Shown here piece by piece: positions 1 to 11,952 of a DNA stretch of 64,000 nt; position 1 is the stretch's first letter, and every line of letters begins with the position of its first letter. This DNA is from Plantago ovata (lineage: Eukaryota; Streptophyta; Magnoliopsida; Lamiales; Plantaginaceae). Position numbers and translations under genes: made by a program. Below the pieces are notes generated by a model. The model made no database searches. It saw only the letters and a program-made list of their open reading frames with translations, and was not told where the DNA came from. The stretch is taken from the NCBI GenBank assembly GCA_028274465.1, contig CM051458.1, positions 54,363,253-54,427,252 of the forward strand, written 5' to 3'.

Positions 1-695
1 AGAAATCATACCACGAATGAATGAAACATGATGAAAGATATATATAATATAAATAGAAAAACTGTAAGATACAATGTTACCGAAGGTTGTCAATCTCCGA
101 AGAATCGCGATCTTACAAGCTCCAAACTGCTAAGAAAAAGTATCTCCTAAGCTAAGAACCCCCAGAACAGGCTCTGGGAATTCCTACCTAAAACTAATGA
201 GAAAGGTGAGAGAAAAGGTCTGAAAAAGTATGAAAAACGGAAAAAACTGAGCATATATATAGGTTTCGAATTGTGGGGCGAAGGCCCCAACACACCGGGC
301 GATTCGCCTGGTGTGGGGCGATTCGCCCCAGTCCCGGGCGACTCGCCCGGGAGTGTTTTTCGGCCTTTACGCGTTTCGATGCGTTTTTGGATTTCTTCCC
401 CTTTTCGGACTCGGTTTCTGCCTTCTAGTGACCTTTTAGCCTCAGACTCGGACCCCTAGACTTCAAATCCTATCCGGAATCTTTCAGATACTCCAATAGG
501 CTTCTGGAACACCAATTCCTTGTCTCTTCAATATAATTTCCGGAAAACTCATTTTTCAACCAAAACCTGTAAAATAAAAACTAAAGGGAAACGTGACACT
601 TTCTAATAAAATGCACTAAACTATAGATAAATTAACATAGAGGATAGATAAAATGCTGAAAAAGACTCAAATGAAAGTGTAAATACAATTCATCA
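1..695 (-). mobile_element. Athila-like LTR, cut off by the window start
   Basis: This is the inner part of a long terminal repeat of the same family as 4275-5468 and, more distantly, 50596-51869 and 58148-59421. It shares the GC-rich palindromic block with GATTCGCC words (about 274-353), a TATA-like stretch just below it, and an end at ATTCATCA. The orientation (sense on the minus strand) is taken from the complete copies. The sequence next to it at 696-1224 matches the flank of the second copy, so the pair may be a duplicated contig end and not two separate insertions. Confidence 0.75.
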
Positions 696-1224
696 AAACA
701 CTGTGCGGGATCTAGCATCCTCATGATGCTTATTAGACTTTGCCTTGTTGGCTTGATTCAAAGCAGCAACTTGATCGGCAGTCTGAGCGGGGACACACGG
801 GGAATGACCTCGTCCAAGACGTTACTCAAATCTTTTCGTACCTCAGCACACAAACGAAATATTCCTGATCCAATCTAGGAAGTTTGGTCCGGGTCAATTT
901 GCTTCTCTAAGACAGCATTGGAGCGAGATACTCGCCATTTTGGTTTTCCTAAGGAAGAAATAGTAAGACCTAAAATAATAAATCCAACTATTGAAATACT
1001 TTTCTAAATACAAGTCCATAAATAACAAACAAGGTCCTTTAGTTGTTTAGCTTCCATATTTTCACATATGATTGCCCCCCAAAACAACACATACGGGTAA
1101 TGTCCACAAGTTACCGTAGTGGCCAAGATCCAAATCCATACTATGTTATACTCCAACTCGGGGGCTGGTCGCATCACATAATATGACCGGTAGGACTATC
1201 CAATGCGTCACGCAACTCTTGGGT
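696..1224 (-). mobile_element. Second copy of Ty1/copia gag start and leader
   Basis: This stretch is nearly the same as 5469-5987. On the minus strand it holds the beginning of a Ty1/copia gag (start codon near 936-938, in the MASIS context) followed by non-coding leader. The differences from the second copy are mostly single-base insertions or deletions in non-coding sequence. It stops at the run of Ns. It is a fossil retroelement part or a redundant assembly copy. Confidence 0.65.
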
Positions 1225-1324
1225 NNNNNNNNNNNNNNNNNNNNNNNNNNNNNNNNNNNNNNNNNNNNNNNNNNNNNNNNNNNNNNNNNNNNNNNNNNNN
1301 NNNNNNNNNNNNNNNNNNNNNNNN
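1225..1324. other. Assembly gap of 100 Ns
   Basis: Exactly one hundred N characters, the usual placeholder for a scaffold gap of unknown size. It removes the left part of the LTR at 1325-2631 and whatever joins it to 1224. Confidence 0.99.
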
Positions 1325-2631
1325 ATCTTAGTAACCAAGCAACTACCTGAGAACGCCCGTGGATGTATTATTGGGAAGGACACTCATCGATTCCTAGATG
1401 CATTCGAGCCAGTCAGATGAAGGGACGTTACCATCGCCGCGCGTTGAGCGCAATGACTTCGCAACGAAAGGGTTTGCTTTGAGAAACCTCTCAAACGTCC
1501 TCATGTATTTAATATTGCAAATAGAACCGTCTAGGAATTCCGTGTTGGCCTAGTCTAGGACTTGCTTAATACGCGAGGCCCTATGGGTCACACTATGTGG
1601 TGATTCAACTTATCCGCATATCCTTGAAGATGGAATCGCAATTAATTTGGAATTATTGTGATTGATGGATTATAATTGATTTGAATTAATTATAATATTT
1701 GGGGCTCAATTAAATGATTGGAATTATTAATTTAATTGCTAAATTAATTGTATTTTTATTAAATTGAATAAAGATTATATTTTGTAAATCTAATCTAGCG
1801 TTTGATTGAAAGGATATGTTTAATTTAGAATTAACATTGCACATGGGCAAAATCTAAATTGGAGTTTTAATTTCCTTAGAACTACTAACGTGGGTCCCAA
1901 AATTGGGGACCCACCTATCTCCCGTAGGGACAGGCGGCGTGCGCGGCACGTAGAGGTATAGGGGAGGAGTTCGGCTCCTTCCTCTATTAGAAGTCCAAGG
2001 GATAAGTTAGATTTCCTGGTTGAGTTTTAATTTGATTGGAAATGACTCTAGACCTTGATATTTGGTTTCTAGTGCGATAAGAAATTAGATTGTTATTTCT
2101 TTACGGAAGTCTTAATTGCTTTATGCTTAGGCTTCTATTGACTAATCTTTATATAGTAGGACTATTAGGAAGCTTTTTCATAAATAATCGACACAATCAA
2201 TTCTTAGCGAATTATTCTACCCAGTTTTCTTAGAGAAAATAAAGCTCTCCCCTCCTTTATAAGCCACACGCGCGCTCCCCTTCCTTGCCGGAGGAATCGC
2301 CCGCCCCTTCTTATTGGTCACACAAGAATATCCTAGCATTCTTCCGATAGGGCTGTTCATCCGTGGATACCAAGGTTGTGGTTCTAGGAGCTGGAAACTA
2401 ACTCTTATTGTCTTGCAGATAATCAGAGATTGTAGATATCTTCGACTTCGACGAAGGAGAAGATACAAGGATATTACGAAAACTTGGAAGTTGCTTTGGA
2501 AGTAAGTTAGCCTTCTAATTGACGTGTTTATATATATACGACATATACATAATCAATTAACCTGTATGTTCCGAAATTTTTTGAAATTCCGCTGCGTACC
2601 CTTTGGGGTAATCTAACCGTATTTTCTTACA
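1325..2631 (+). mobile_element. Partial LTR of the long-LTR Ty1/copia family
   Basis: It is collinear with the last 1.3 kb of the complete LTR at 61276-63368, including CGTGGATGTATTATTGGG near the start and the terminal CTTACA at 2631. It lies in the plus direction, opposite to the related LTR at 7304-9401. Its right flank (TAGAT from 2632) is Athila-like gag sequence, so it inserted into that gag. The left end is lost in the gap, so a target duplication cannot be tested. Whether it is a solo LTR or one end of a full element is unknown. Confidence 0.8.
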
Positions 2632-4130
2632 TAGATCACCCACAAGGTTAATTGGACATCGACTTTCTCACGTGTTGCATGCAGCTGCCTTGCTTCACTA
2701 CTTGCTCTCGGTCGATCAACTATTGCATTTTTTGATGGGCACCCTAGTGCTCTCATCCAATCGATCAAGCCTCGCCCTAGTCTTCTAGAATCTTCTTCAT
2801 AACGTTTGAGAAAACTTTGGGGTGTGATCAACCATCTTTGCAAGTTCTCCATCAGTTGAGCCGACTTCGACTTCGGTTGCTCTTTCGGAGCGGGGTTTTG
2901 CGCTTGATCATTACATAGTTAAGCCTACTACGGTTTGGTTAGGGCCATAAGTTTGGCTAGCCGGTGCATTCTCTTGATTGTTTCGGAACCCTCTTCTCCA
3001 AAAATCCACCTCGAGGATTCCTACCATCTTGTCCGTAGCTAGCTTCTTGTAGTACCAAAACTCCGTAGCCAAGGCTTCCTCTCGCCTCCTTGAGCCCAGT
3101 TGCCATCATCATACGCAAGCTCGATTACAAATATGAGCCCCATGCCCATAGTTCTTGGCATATTCGGCAAACTTCGTTCGAAACAGTTGTGTTCCAGTGG
3201 CGCTCTGAGGACTTGCTTCATTTCGTTGGTAAAGCACTCGAATTGATCCCCATTCCCCCTATACATAGGGGTCTTGAGTAGGTGGAGCTTCAGGTCCACG
3301 TCTCCTAACCATTGCCCTGGGTCCTTGAACTGCCGAACCCTTAGCAAGTCTTTCAAAAACTTTCCCAGACGGCTTTTGCGGTTTCCTCCCAAATATTGCC
3401 ATTGCCATGGAAGTCCACCAACTTGTTGGTTCTCGAAGGTTAGTCCATTATAGAAGTGTTGGACTAGATCAGAAAGCTCAAAACCATGGTGAGGGCACTT
3501 GTTCATGAGGTCCTAGAACCTCTAAAACGCGGTGTAGATTGTCTCATCATAGTCCTGTTTGAATCCAGTGATTTGCGCCTTAAGCGCGGTAGTCAAGGTG
3601 TGAGGGAAGTATTTTTCCCATGAAAGTGAAAAAACTTCTTCCCAATTGTCCAGCGAGCCCGCTGGTAGAGAACTCAACCATGACTTGGCTCTGTCGCCAA
3701 GCCCCATAGCAAAAAACCTTCATCCTCAACTCATCCGTTGTATTTCAGCTCTGGGTCGTGGGAGTTGGATGACGAAATCATCGATATCGTGCAAGTCCCC
3801 CATCACATCTTCCCTTGCTAAGCCATAGACACTCGGAAAATTGTTGGAATGCGTGGTTCTCGATTTCCAGATCTCGAGTTGCAGATGAAAGAACAATCGC
3901 CTGTCCCCTGATACGATCCTTGGAGGGTTGAATCCATGCTTTCAGTGGTCTAGCTTCTGCCATTCCGTCGATTTCCTTGAAAAGACTGTGTAGAGATTCA
4001 GAGAAATCGGTATCCTCTATTTCCTCTAGTTCACGCCTTCGAAGTAGTCGCTTCTTTGGTGGTAGACTCTGTCGATCTCCACAATTGAATCAGCAAGCGG
4101 TGTTTCTCTAGATCGTGTATGTGGCATACA
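2632..4130 (-). mobile_element. Athila-like gag remnant
   Basis: Minus-strand sequence closely matches the gag region of the better-kept element at 55887-57992. It shares recognisable stretches such as AKSWLSSLPAGSLD, YFPHTLTTALKAQITGF and CPHHGFELSDLVQHFYNGL, typical of Athila-lineage gag. It is a fossil with many breaks, lies directly downstream of the primer-binding site at 4253-4271, and is split from the rest of its element by the copia LTR at 1325-2631. No protease, RT or integrase of this copy is visible in the window. Confidence 0.85.
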
Positions 4131-4252
4131 CTATCTGTAACAAACTAGGAAAGCAGTATCAGAGAGAGATTAAATAGGAAAAACTAAAACTAATAGAACT
4201 AGGAATTGAATGCTGAAATATAAACAAATAATTAAACAGAAAAAGGAGTATA

Positions 4253-4271
4253 GTCCCCGGCAACGGCGCCA
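4253..4271 (-). promoter_or_regulatory. Primer-binding site, tRNA-Asp type
   Basis: On the minus strand TGGCGCCGTTGCCGGGGAC lies three bases inside the LTR edge at 4275. This is the form known for Athila elements, complementary to the 3' end of tRNA-Asp. It fixes the minus orientation and shows that 4275-5468 is a 5' LTR. Confidence 0.85.
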
Positions 4272-4274
4272 ATT

Positions 4275-5468
4275 TGATGAACGTTGGATGTCGGGTTCCA
4301 ACGAATCAAATAATTTGTATTTAGCCAAAGGCAATTCCCAACTACAACGAAAAACCGTAGTGTAGCAGTAGAATAACCTCGAGGGGTCGATCTCTAAGGA
4401 CTATAACTAGCTTTATCTAATCTAACTTAAGAATATAAAACAGCAGACGACTTAGCAAAGGTTTTTCTTAACAGATAATGGAGTTGGTGATAGTATGGTC
4501 ATTCAAAGCATAACAGGTTAATAATCATGCATAAATTCCTCGGTCTTGCATGGAGATCTTGATCAATGAATTGTCCAGTTGTGTTCCGTAATTATTTAAC
4601 ACTACGACAATATATAGATTTAGATAGATCAAAGAAATAAAGCAATAACTCAGAGTAATGCGCGATATAGCCATTAGCATAATTATTAACCCTTCGCTAA
4701 GAAATCACATACTATCACAACGAGAAGTTAGCTACTCATAGTTGTCATGCAATCAACAGAATCATACCACGATGAATGAAGACATGATGAAAGATATATA
4801 AATATAAATAGAAAAACTGTAAGCTACAATATTACCTCGAAGGTTGTCAATCTCTGAAGAATCTCGATCTTACAAGCTCCAAACTGCTAAGAAAAAGTAT
4901 CTCCTAAGCTAAGAACCCCCAGAACAGGCTCTGGGAAATTCTACCTAAAACTACTGAGAAAGAGTGAGAGAAAAGGTCTGAAAAAGTATGAAAAAGGAAA
5001 AAAAAACTGAGCTCATATATATAGGTGTTCGAATTGTGGGGCGAAGGGCCACACCACCGGGCGATTCGCCTGTTGTGGGGATTCGCCCCACGTCCCGGGC
5101 GACTCGCCCGGGAGTGTTGTTTTTCGGCCTTTTACGCGTTTTCGATTGCGTTTTTGGATTCTTTCCCCTTTCGGACTCGGTTTTGCCTTCTAGTGACCTT
5201 TTAGCCTTCAGACTCGACCCCTAGACTTCAAATCCTATCCGAATCTTTCAGATACTCCAATTAGGCTTCTGGAACACCAATTCCTTGTCTACTTCAATAT
5301 AATTCCCGGAAAACCTCATTTTTCAACCCAAAACCTGTAAAATAAAAACTAAGGGAAACGTGACACTATTCTAATAAAATGCACTAAAATATAGATAAAT
5401 TAACATAGAGGATAGATAAAATAGATGAAAAAGACTCAAATGAAAGTGTAAAATACACACATTCCAAA
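4275..5468 (-). mobile_element. 5' LTR of Athila-like element
   Basis: It starts with TGATGAACG like the complete 1,274-bp LTRs at 50596 and 58148 and has the same internal order: TATA-like stretch near 5020, GC-rich palindromic block at about 5037-5114, and an end near 5468. The primer-binding site lies at 4253-4271. Its outer flank is Ty1/copia gag, so it inserted there. Its divergence from the 50.6-59.4 kb copies is clearly greater than between those two, so it is an older or different member of the family. Confidence 0.8.
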
Positions 5469-5703
5469 TACACTGTGCGGATCTAGCATCCTCATGATGC
5501 TTATTAGACTTTGCCTTGTTGGCTTGATTCCAAGCAGCAACTTGATCGCGTCCTGATTCTCGGGACACACGGGAATGACCTCGTCCAGACGTACTCAATC
5601 TTTTCGTACCTCAGCACCAAACGAATATTCCTGATCCAATCTAGGAAGTTGGTCCGGTCAAAATTTGCTTCTCTAAGACAGCATGGAGCGAGATACTCGC
5701 CAT
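5469..5703 (-). mobile_element. Ty1/copia gag N-terminus
   Basis: Reading from an ATG at 5703 on the minus strand, the sequence holds MASIS at the start and an NFLDWIRNIRLVLR-like stretch, the usual beginning of plant Ty1/copia gag. It is cut off at 5468 by the Athila-like LTR. The leader, primer-binding site and 5' LTR of the same element follow at higher coordinates. It is a fossil; only this first part of the coding region is present. Confidence 0.7.
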
Positions 5704-6266
5704 TTTGGTTTTCCTAAGGAGAAATAGTATAGACCTAAAATAATAAATCAACTATTGAAATACTATTTCTAAATACACAGTCAACATAACTAAACAACAA
5801 GGTCCTTTAGTTGTTTAGCTTCCACTATTTTCACATATGATTGCCCCCAAAACAAACATACGGGTAATGTCCAACAAGTTACCGTAGTGGCCAAGATCCA
5901 AATCCATACTATGTTATACTCCAACGGGGGCTGGTCGCATAACATAATATGACCGGTAGGACTATCCAATTGCGTCACGCAACTCTTGGGTGTTAAATCT
6001 AATTTAACCTGATGATCTACATATTGTACCTATCGAGGTCGCTAGATACAATATGCAGTAAGTTATAACCATAGGCTTACTCTAATCTGAGGATCACTGC
6101 GAGTCTGCAAGACGAGGTCGCCAATACAGGGAAACGCAATGAAAGTTCAGAATTAAAGCACCCATGGAAAGCATCTCAGAAACACATACGTATACATATT
6201 TCTGCACTTATATTGGTTGGGGTTTGTAGCTTGAGGGTTGTTATCAGTCATCTACAAACAAATAAG

Positions 6267-6440
6267 GGCGCCGCCTACCCATCATGCATGAGCGGTCTAC
6301 ACGTAATGGATGTCGCCTATCCATTCTAGTTCTAAACGTGGTCAAGCACATAATGGGCGCCGCCTACCCATACATAAAATATGCGGTCCGACAAATAAAA
6401 GGGCGCCGCCTACCCTCGCATGCATAGCGGTCGAACGGAA
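6267..6440. repeat. Spaced GGGCGCCGCCTACCC repeats
   Basis: GGGCGCCGCCTACCC occurs at about 6268, 6356 and 6402, with a degraded copy near 6310 (GATGTCGCCTATCC). The copies alternate with a GCGGTC word followed by an A-rich spacer. The core GGCGCC is a palindrome. The block lies in the leader of the copia element. Confidence 0.8.
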
Positions 6441-6956
6441 AGTAAAAATACGTGGTATTTAAACATGCATTGTCAAACAATAGCATATTGAGCACACAGA
6501 CAAATAGTAGCCTATGTGGATGCCAAATGACTTCATAATTCATTATGAAAATTATAATCCCATACTTATAATCTCTATGAAAAATTGAAAATTTGGACTA
6601 GATTGAAAAATCGAAAATTCTATTGACCAGGTAGCAATTTTCGAAAACCCGAAGGACTCAATTGTAATTTTCGAAACTTTGGAGGTGTTAAATTTAAAAT
6701 TCAAAAGTAGAAAGACTTATTTGTAATAAACAATAAATTGATAAATCACAAATAAGCCCTTTGACTTAATACTAATTAAATTAACCCCTCTAGTTAACAA
6801 TAATTACAATTAAATCATATTTATATTCCAAATATAAAATTCAATCCTCAAATTTCCAAAATTCGATTTTGGGTCCAACCCGAAAAATATATATATAATA
6901 TACGGGGACGGGATCGAGTCCCATCCCCTAGGGTGCCTGCGGCCGCAGGCTGTAAA

Positions 6957-7136
<180 letters not shown>

Positions 7137-7291
7137 AATAATAAATTTTTTTTTTTTTTAAAAAAATATAAATTCTAAATTTATATAAAACAAAACTTTT
7201 GAAAATCGAATTAATCATAGAATCAATTGCATCCACATAAACTACAAAATCACATAACATATATACGTATATTCATAATCAATTAACCTTG

Positions 7292-7302
7292 TTCTGATAC
7301 CA
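7292..7302 (-). promoter_or_regulatory. Primer-binding site, initiator tRNA-Met type
   Basis: Minus-strand TGGTATCAGAA one base inside the LTR edge at 7304. TGGTATCAGAGC is the standard initiator-Met primer-binding site of plant Ty1/copia and many chromoviruses. It identifies 7304-9401 as the 5' LTR of a minus-strand element. Confidence 0.8.
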
Positions 7303-7303
7303 C

Positions 7304-9401
7304 TGTAAGAAAATATGGTCAGAGTTAACCCTAGGGTACGCAGCGGAATTTCAAAAATTTTCTTAACATACAGGTTAATTATCATGTATATAGCGTATAT
7401 ATTAAACACGTTAATCAGAAGACTTACAATACTCCAAAAGCAAGCACAGGTACCAAGTCTTCGTAATAGTCCAGTGAATCTTCTCCTTCGTCAAAGTCGA
7501 AGATATCTGCAATACTTTGATTATCTGCAAAATAATAAAAGTTAGTTTCCAGCTCCTTGAACCTCAACCTTGGTATCCACGGATGAACAGCTTATCGGAA
7601 AGAATGCTAGGATATTCTTCGTGTGGCCAGAAGATGGGACGGCGTTTTCCTCCGGTGGGAGTGGTGCGCGCGTGGCTTGTAAGAGGTAGGGGAGAGCTTT
7701 TATTTTCACTAAGAAAACTGGTAGAAAGAATGATTTTGAATCAATTGTGTTCAACCATAAAATTAACCATGACAAAAGCTCTCTAATAGTCTACTATATA
7801 GTAGTCAATAGAAGCCTAAAGAATAATCAATTAGACTTCATAAAGGAATAAGAATCTAATTCTTATCGCACTAGGAAACCAATTCAAGTCTAGATTCATT
7901 CCCAATCAAATTAAAACTCAACCAGGAAAATCTAACTCATCCCTTGACTTCTAATAGATGAAGGAGTCGAACTCCTTCCCCTACTGCTGCTGCGCGCGCG
8001 CGTCCAAGGGGGGTCAGGTGGGTCCCGATTTTGGGACCCATTTATAATTCTAAGGCAATTCAAACTCCAAGTAGATTTTGCCCATGTGCATATATTAATT
8101 CTATATTAATATATCCTTTCAAATCAAACCTCTATTATATTTCTAAAATATAATCTTTAATTGTATTTACATAAAATACAATTAATCAGCCAATTCAATT
8201 AATAATTCCAAATCATTAATTGAGTCAAAAATTATTATAATTAATTCCAATCAATTATAATCCATCAATCACAATTAATTCTAAATTAATTGTGATTCCA
8301 TCTTCAAGGATATTCGGATAAGCTGAATCACAACATAGTGTGACCCATAGGGCCTCATTGTATTAAGCAAGTCCTAGACTAGGAAAAATGGAATTCCTAG
8401 ACGGTTCCATTGCAATATTAATACATGAGGACGTTTGAGAGGTTTCTCAAAGCAAACCCTTTCGTTGTGAAGTCTGTTGCGCTCAACGCGACGATGGTAA
8501 CGTCCCTTCATCTAACTGACTCGAATGCATCTAGGATCGATGAAGTGTCTATCCCAATAATACATCCACGGGCGTCTTCAGTGAGTTGCTTGGTGAATCC
8601 AATATTTATTATGACTATCATAATAACATTGATACGCTGGCCAGCGGTTTTACCAATCACAACTATGAACGACTATGAGCAGTGCTCTCCTGTGCTACAC
8701 ATGAGAGATGAATCCTTCACAGAATCACATATCATCCCCATTTGTATGTAGCCATAATCCTGGATCATGTCTTGGGTCAACTGCTTATTCAGAGCTAGCA
8801 TCGACGGGTCCTCCAAGGATATGGGGCAACAAATATGATGATAAAGTCCTGTAAGTCCAAAGGACGACTGGCATCACTTCGACAACTTTCCGGTTCCCAT
8901 AGACACTTCGGTGTAGAGTATACATCGATGGGAGTTTCCGGTGGGTACATCCATTGTCCGGTAATCACCCTTCGAAAACTATGCGTAGTTATGGGAACGT
9001 TTCTTGATTGTCCAACAATCCGTTCCGTGGTCGTGGGATCGGCTCACACTTGCTCTAACAAGTATAACCTCCACGCATACTAGTCTCAGTTGGTTCATTC
9101 AGACCCTACATCCGAGATGAACCTCGACTAGGGAGAGTTTGGGATAGATGATAACTCACATAGCTCCCACTATCTGTGTGATAGGTCATCTATCCGAGGG
9201 GACATGTTTAATATCAATACAGACAGTAATAGAGATATGACATGTTGTATGCCTGGTGTAATATAAATATGAAAGTGATACTCAATAGTCAAACAACAAA
9301 CATATATTATATTACATTGACATGTGTAATAGTACATATATGCCCTTAATAAGGGCTGCATGCCCTTAATAAAGAATGTCTCTAGGACATATACACTATC
9401 A
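7304..9401 (-). mobile_element. 5' LTR of long-LTR Ty1/copia element
   Basis: A 2,098-bp LTR, reverse orientation of the solo LTR at 61276-63368 and similar along its whole length. On the minus strand it opens with TGATAGTGTATATG and closes with TTTTCTTACA. The primer-binding site is at 7292-7302. Its outer edge abuts chromovirus RT sequence, with GATAT at 9402-9406 as one half of a possible target duplication. A short internal duplication of GCCCTTAATAA lies near 9341-9372. It carries no long ORF of its own. Confidence 0.88.
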
Positions 9402-10439
9402 GATATCTCTACTATACACCAGGATATCATCAAAAAACACCAGAACATAAGAACCAATACATTCCCTGAACACATCATTCATCATCAACTGAAAGGTTGC
9501 TGGTGCATTTGTCAATCCAAAGGGCATCACTGTGAATTCATAAAGACCAGAAGAAGTAACAAAAGCATTCTTCTCAATATCCGCTTCCCTCATTCTGACC
9601 TGGTGATATCCAGCCCTTAATCTATCTTAGAGAAGATAGTTGAACCATGTAACTCATCAAGTAGATCATCCATCAGAGGGATAGATCTCTTACTGTCAAA
9701 GAGTTTAGTTTCCTATAGTCAACACAAAACCTCCAAGACCCATCTTTCTTCTTCACCAAGAGGACTGGGCTTGAAAATGGACTTTGGCTAGGTTGTACAA
9801 CCCCATCTTCATCATTTCATTTACTAGCTTCTCTATTTCTTGCCTATGAAGGTAGGGATACCTATAAGCTGGTTGTTTAAATGGTTCCACTCTTGGTTTC
9901 AGCTCAATTCCATGGTCACATGATCTTACTGGAGGCAAAGATTTGGGTGCAGCAAACACATCCTCAATTGCTGAAGTAACCCACTCAACTCAGTGTTTTC
10001 TTCTACCATATCTCCTTTTTCCATTGAGCTAATCACACAGAAACAGCTAAATAGCACTTGTTCCTTGTGATTCATTATCTTTTAAGCCATTTACTACTCA
10101 TGAGACTAAGTGAAACCTCAGGTTGTAATCCAGGTACTAGAACACTCTTCCCCTCTAAATCAAAGTGATAGTATGATTTTCATAATCTAGTACAACTGGA
10201 CCAAGCTTTTTCATCAGATCTACCCCCAGCACCATATCATACCCTCCTAGAGGTAGAACCCCATGCTAGCACAAAACAAATGGCCTGCCATCTCCCAGTT
10301 TAGTTGAGGACACTTGTAGTTACACTCTATCTTCCTCCACCAGCTACTGTTACTTGCAATGCATTAGTTACTTCCAAGAGACACTTAAGTTTCTCAGCTG
10401 CACCAGTATCTAAGAAACTGTGAGTACTACCAGAATCAA

Positions 10440-11633
10440 CTAGTATAACCAACTCATTGTTTTCACCTTCCCTAGTAACTTAATAATGTCTACGTGTACA
10501 GCTCCTTTGAGTGCATGTAGAGAGACTCCATAATCTCCTTCCTCATCTCCATCTACAACATTCAACACCTGTTCACTATTAGAACTGCTAGCTTCTTCAA
10601 CCATGATATTGAACAATTTCTTGCAATTATGACCAAATTTGTACACCTCATCACAGTTAAAACATAATCCCTTCTTCCTCCTCACATCCAGTTCCTCCTT
10701 ACTTAGTCTCTTAACTGGTATGGATTTGGCAGAATCAGTACTAGTGCCATCCCTCTTCTCTTCCTTATGCCATACACTAGTACTCTTACTAACAGGCTTA
10801 TGAGATTTCTGCAGAGATTCTAACAAAACCTCCTGCTTCCTGGCAATCAGATAAGCATGCTCTAAGGAATAAGGATTCAGCATCTCAACCATATGCCTTA
10901 CTTCTTCTTTCAGGTCACTATAAAAACTTCTGATGAAATAGAAATCATCTAAATGCTTATTATGTTGAAGCATAAATGACCTCAACTCTGCAAATTTCTC
11001 AATGTACTTCTCTACTGAGCCAGTTTGCCTCAACTTGTTGAATTCCCCTATCAAATCATCTCCCCTTACAGCAGTAAATCTCTGTATAAACAGCTCAGTA
11101 AACCGCCCCCAACCCATGGCCTCTCTACCATCAATGTGGTCTAAATACCATAACACAGCTAAACCTTCGAGATTCATCCCCGCCATGAGCACCTTCTCAA
11201 CTTCACTCATCGGATTAAGCATGAAATAGCGTTGACAACGCCGAAACCAACCACGCAAATCATTCCCATCATACTTCAGAAAATCAATTTTCAAATGACG
11301 ATTAAATTGCATAACAGGAGTTTCAATGTCACTATGTACCTCCTTACGTTTCTCCTGCTGATTAATCGTCTGATTGACCGGTGGCGTTTCAATGTGAGGC
11401 GGTGGCTCCACCAGCAGAGTTGGCTCAATTCGAGGTGGTGGTTCCATCGGATTCTGCTTGCTCTGCAAGCTCATCACCAGCGCACGCATCTCGTCAGTGA
11501 ACGCTTTTTGAGCTGCAATCAACTCAACTACCTTCGCATCCTGAGCTGTAGCACGCGAGTCCTGCTTTGCAGCAAGCTCATCAAGCTTCGTCTCCAGCAA
11601 CTCAATTCTCTGAGTATTGGTTGTAGTCACCAT
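10440..11633 (-). CDS. Gag of chromovirus-type Ty3/gypsy element
   Basis: A 397-residue open frame. The N-terminal 70 residues look like a coiled coil rich in Glu, Lys and Ala. The central retrotransposon gag domain (about residues 110-270) includes KIDFLKYDGNDLRGWFRRC and the VEKYIEKFAELR stretch. A zinc knuckle near residues 333-346 reads CFNCDEVYKFGHNC, a CX2C-X4-H-X4-C pattern with altered spacing. In life it would form the virus-like particle that packages element RNA. It follows directly after the 5' LTR and degenerate primer site. Part of a fossil element. Confidence 0.85.
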   Translation of the reverse strand: MVTTTNTQRIELLETKLDELAAKQDSRATAQDAKVVELIAAQKAFTDEMRALVMSLQSKQNPMEPPPRIEPTLLVEPPPHIETPPVNQTINQQEKRKEVHSDIETPVMQFNRHLKIDFLKYDGNDLRGWFRRCQRYFMLNPMSEVEKVLMAGMNLEGLAVLWYLDHIDGREAMGWGRFTELFIQRFTAVRGDDLIGEFNKLRQTGSVEKYIEKFAELRSFMLQHNKHLDDFYFIRSFYSDLKEEVRHMVEMLNPYSLEHAYLIARKQEVLLESLQKSHKPVSKSTSVWHKEEKRDGTSTDSAKSIPVKRLSKEELDVRRKKGLCFNCDEVYKFGHNCKKLFNIMVEEASSSNSEQVLNVVDGDEEGDYGVSLHALKGAVHVDIIKLLGKVKTMSWLY

Positions 11634-11667
11634 GATTTGCGCAGAAACCTAGGCTCGTGATGCCAAA

Positions 11668-11952
11668 TGTTACGAACAAGCTACTCTAGAGACGAATTAT
11701 GCTAATGCTAATGAGAAAACTATGAACTATGAATTGAATTGAAGAATCATGAATGATCCAGAACAGTACAGAGCTGGGATATTTAAATGGGTTTTGCGCG
11801 CTACAGGAGCCGCCGGATCGCCTAACGGCTAACACGTGGCGCAATCCGCCCAAAACAAACTCAAACTATAAAACGCGTTTAACATTGGCACGTTTCCTAC
11901 TCAAACGAACTAGGACGCTCTTGAGACGGCTTGACATTATAAAGCCGTGACA
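11668..11952 (-). mobile_element. 5' LTR of the chromovirus-type element
   Basis: A 285-bp LTR bounded on the minus strand by TGTCACGGC at its start and CGTAACA at its end. Directly inside lies TTGGCATCACGAGCC, a degraded form of the initiator-Met primer site. The outer flank is UGT coding sequence; GCAAC at 11953-11957 would be one half of the target duplication. Confidence 0.75.

Larger units (their letters stand above)
9402..11952 (-). mobile_element. Chromovirus-type Ty3/gypsy element, 5' part
   Basis: Reading on the minus strand: a short 5' LTR (11668-11952), gag (10440-11633), a protease-like stretch with VDSGSTHSF (about 10320-10445), then RT sequence including [14 protein letters not shown] and FFDDILVYS (9402-9960). 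The copia element at 9401 cuts it within RT, and the rest is not in the window. It is a fossil: gag is long and well kept, while the RT part has several breaks. The element itself sits in a UGT gene. Confidence 0.85.

Noticed and set aside
1174-1383. Frame spanning the run of Ns
   Set aside because: It exists only because the gap is translated as unknown residues.
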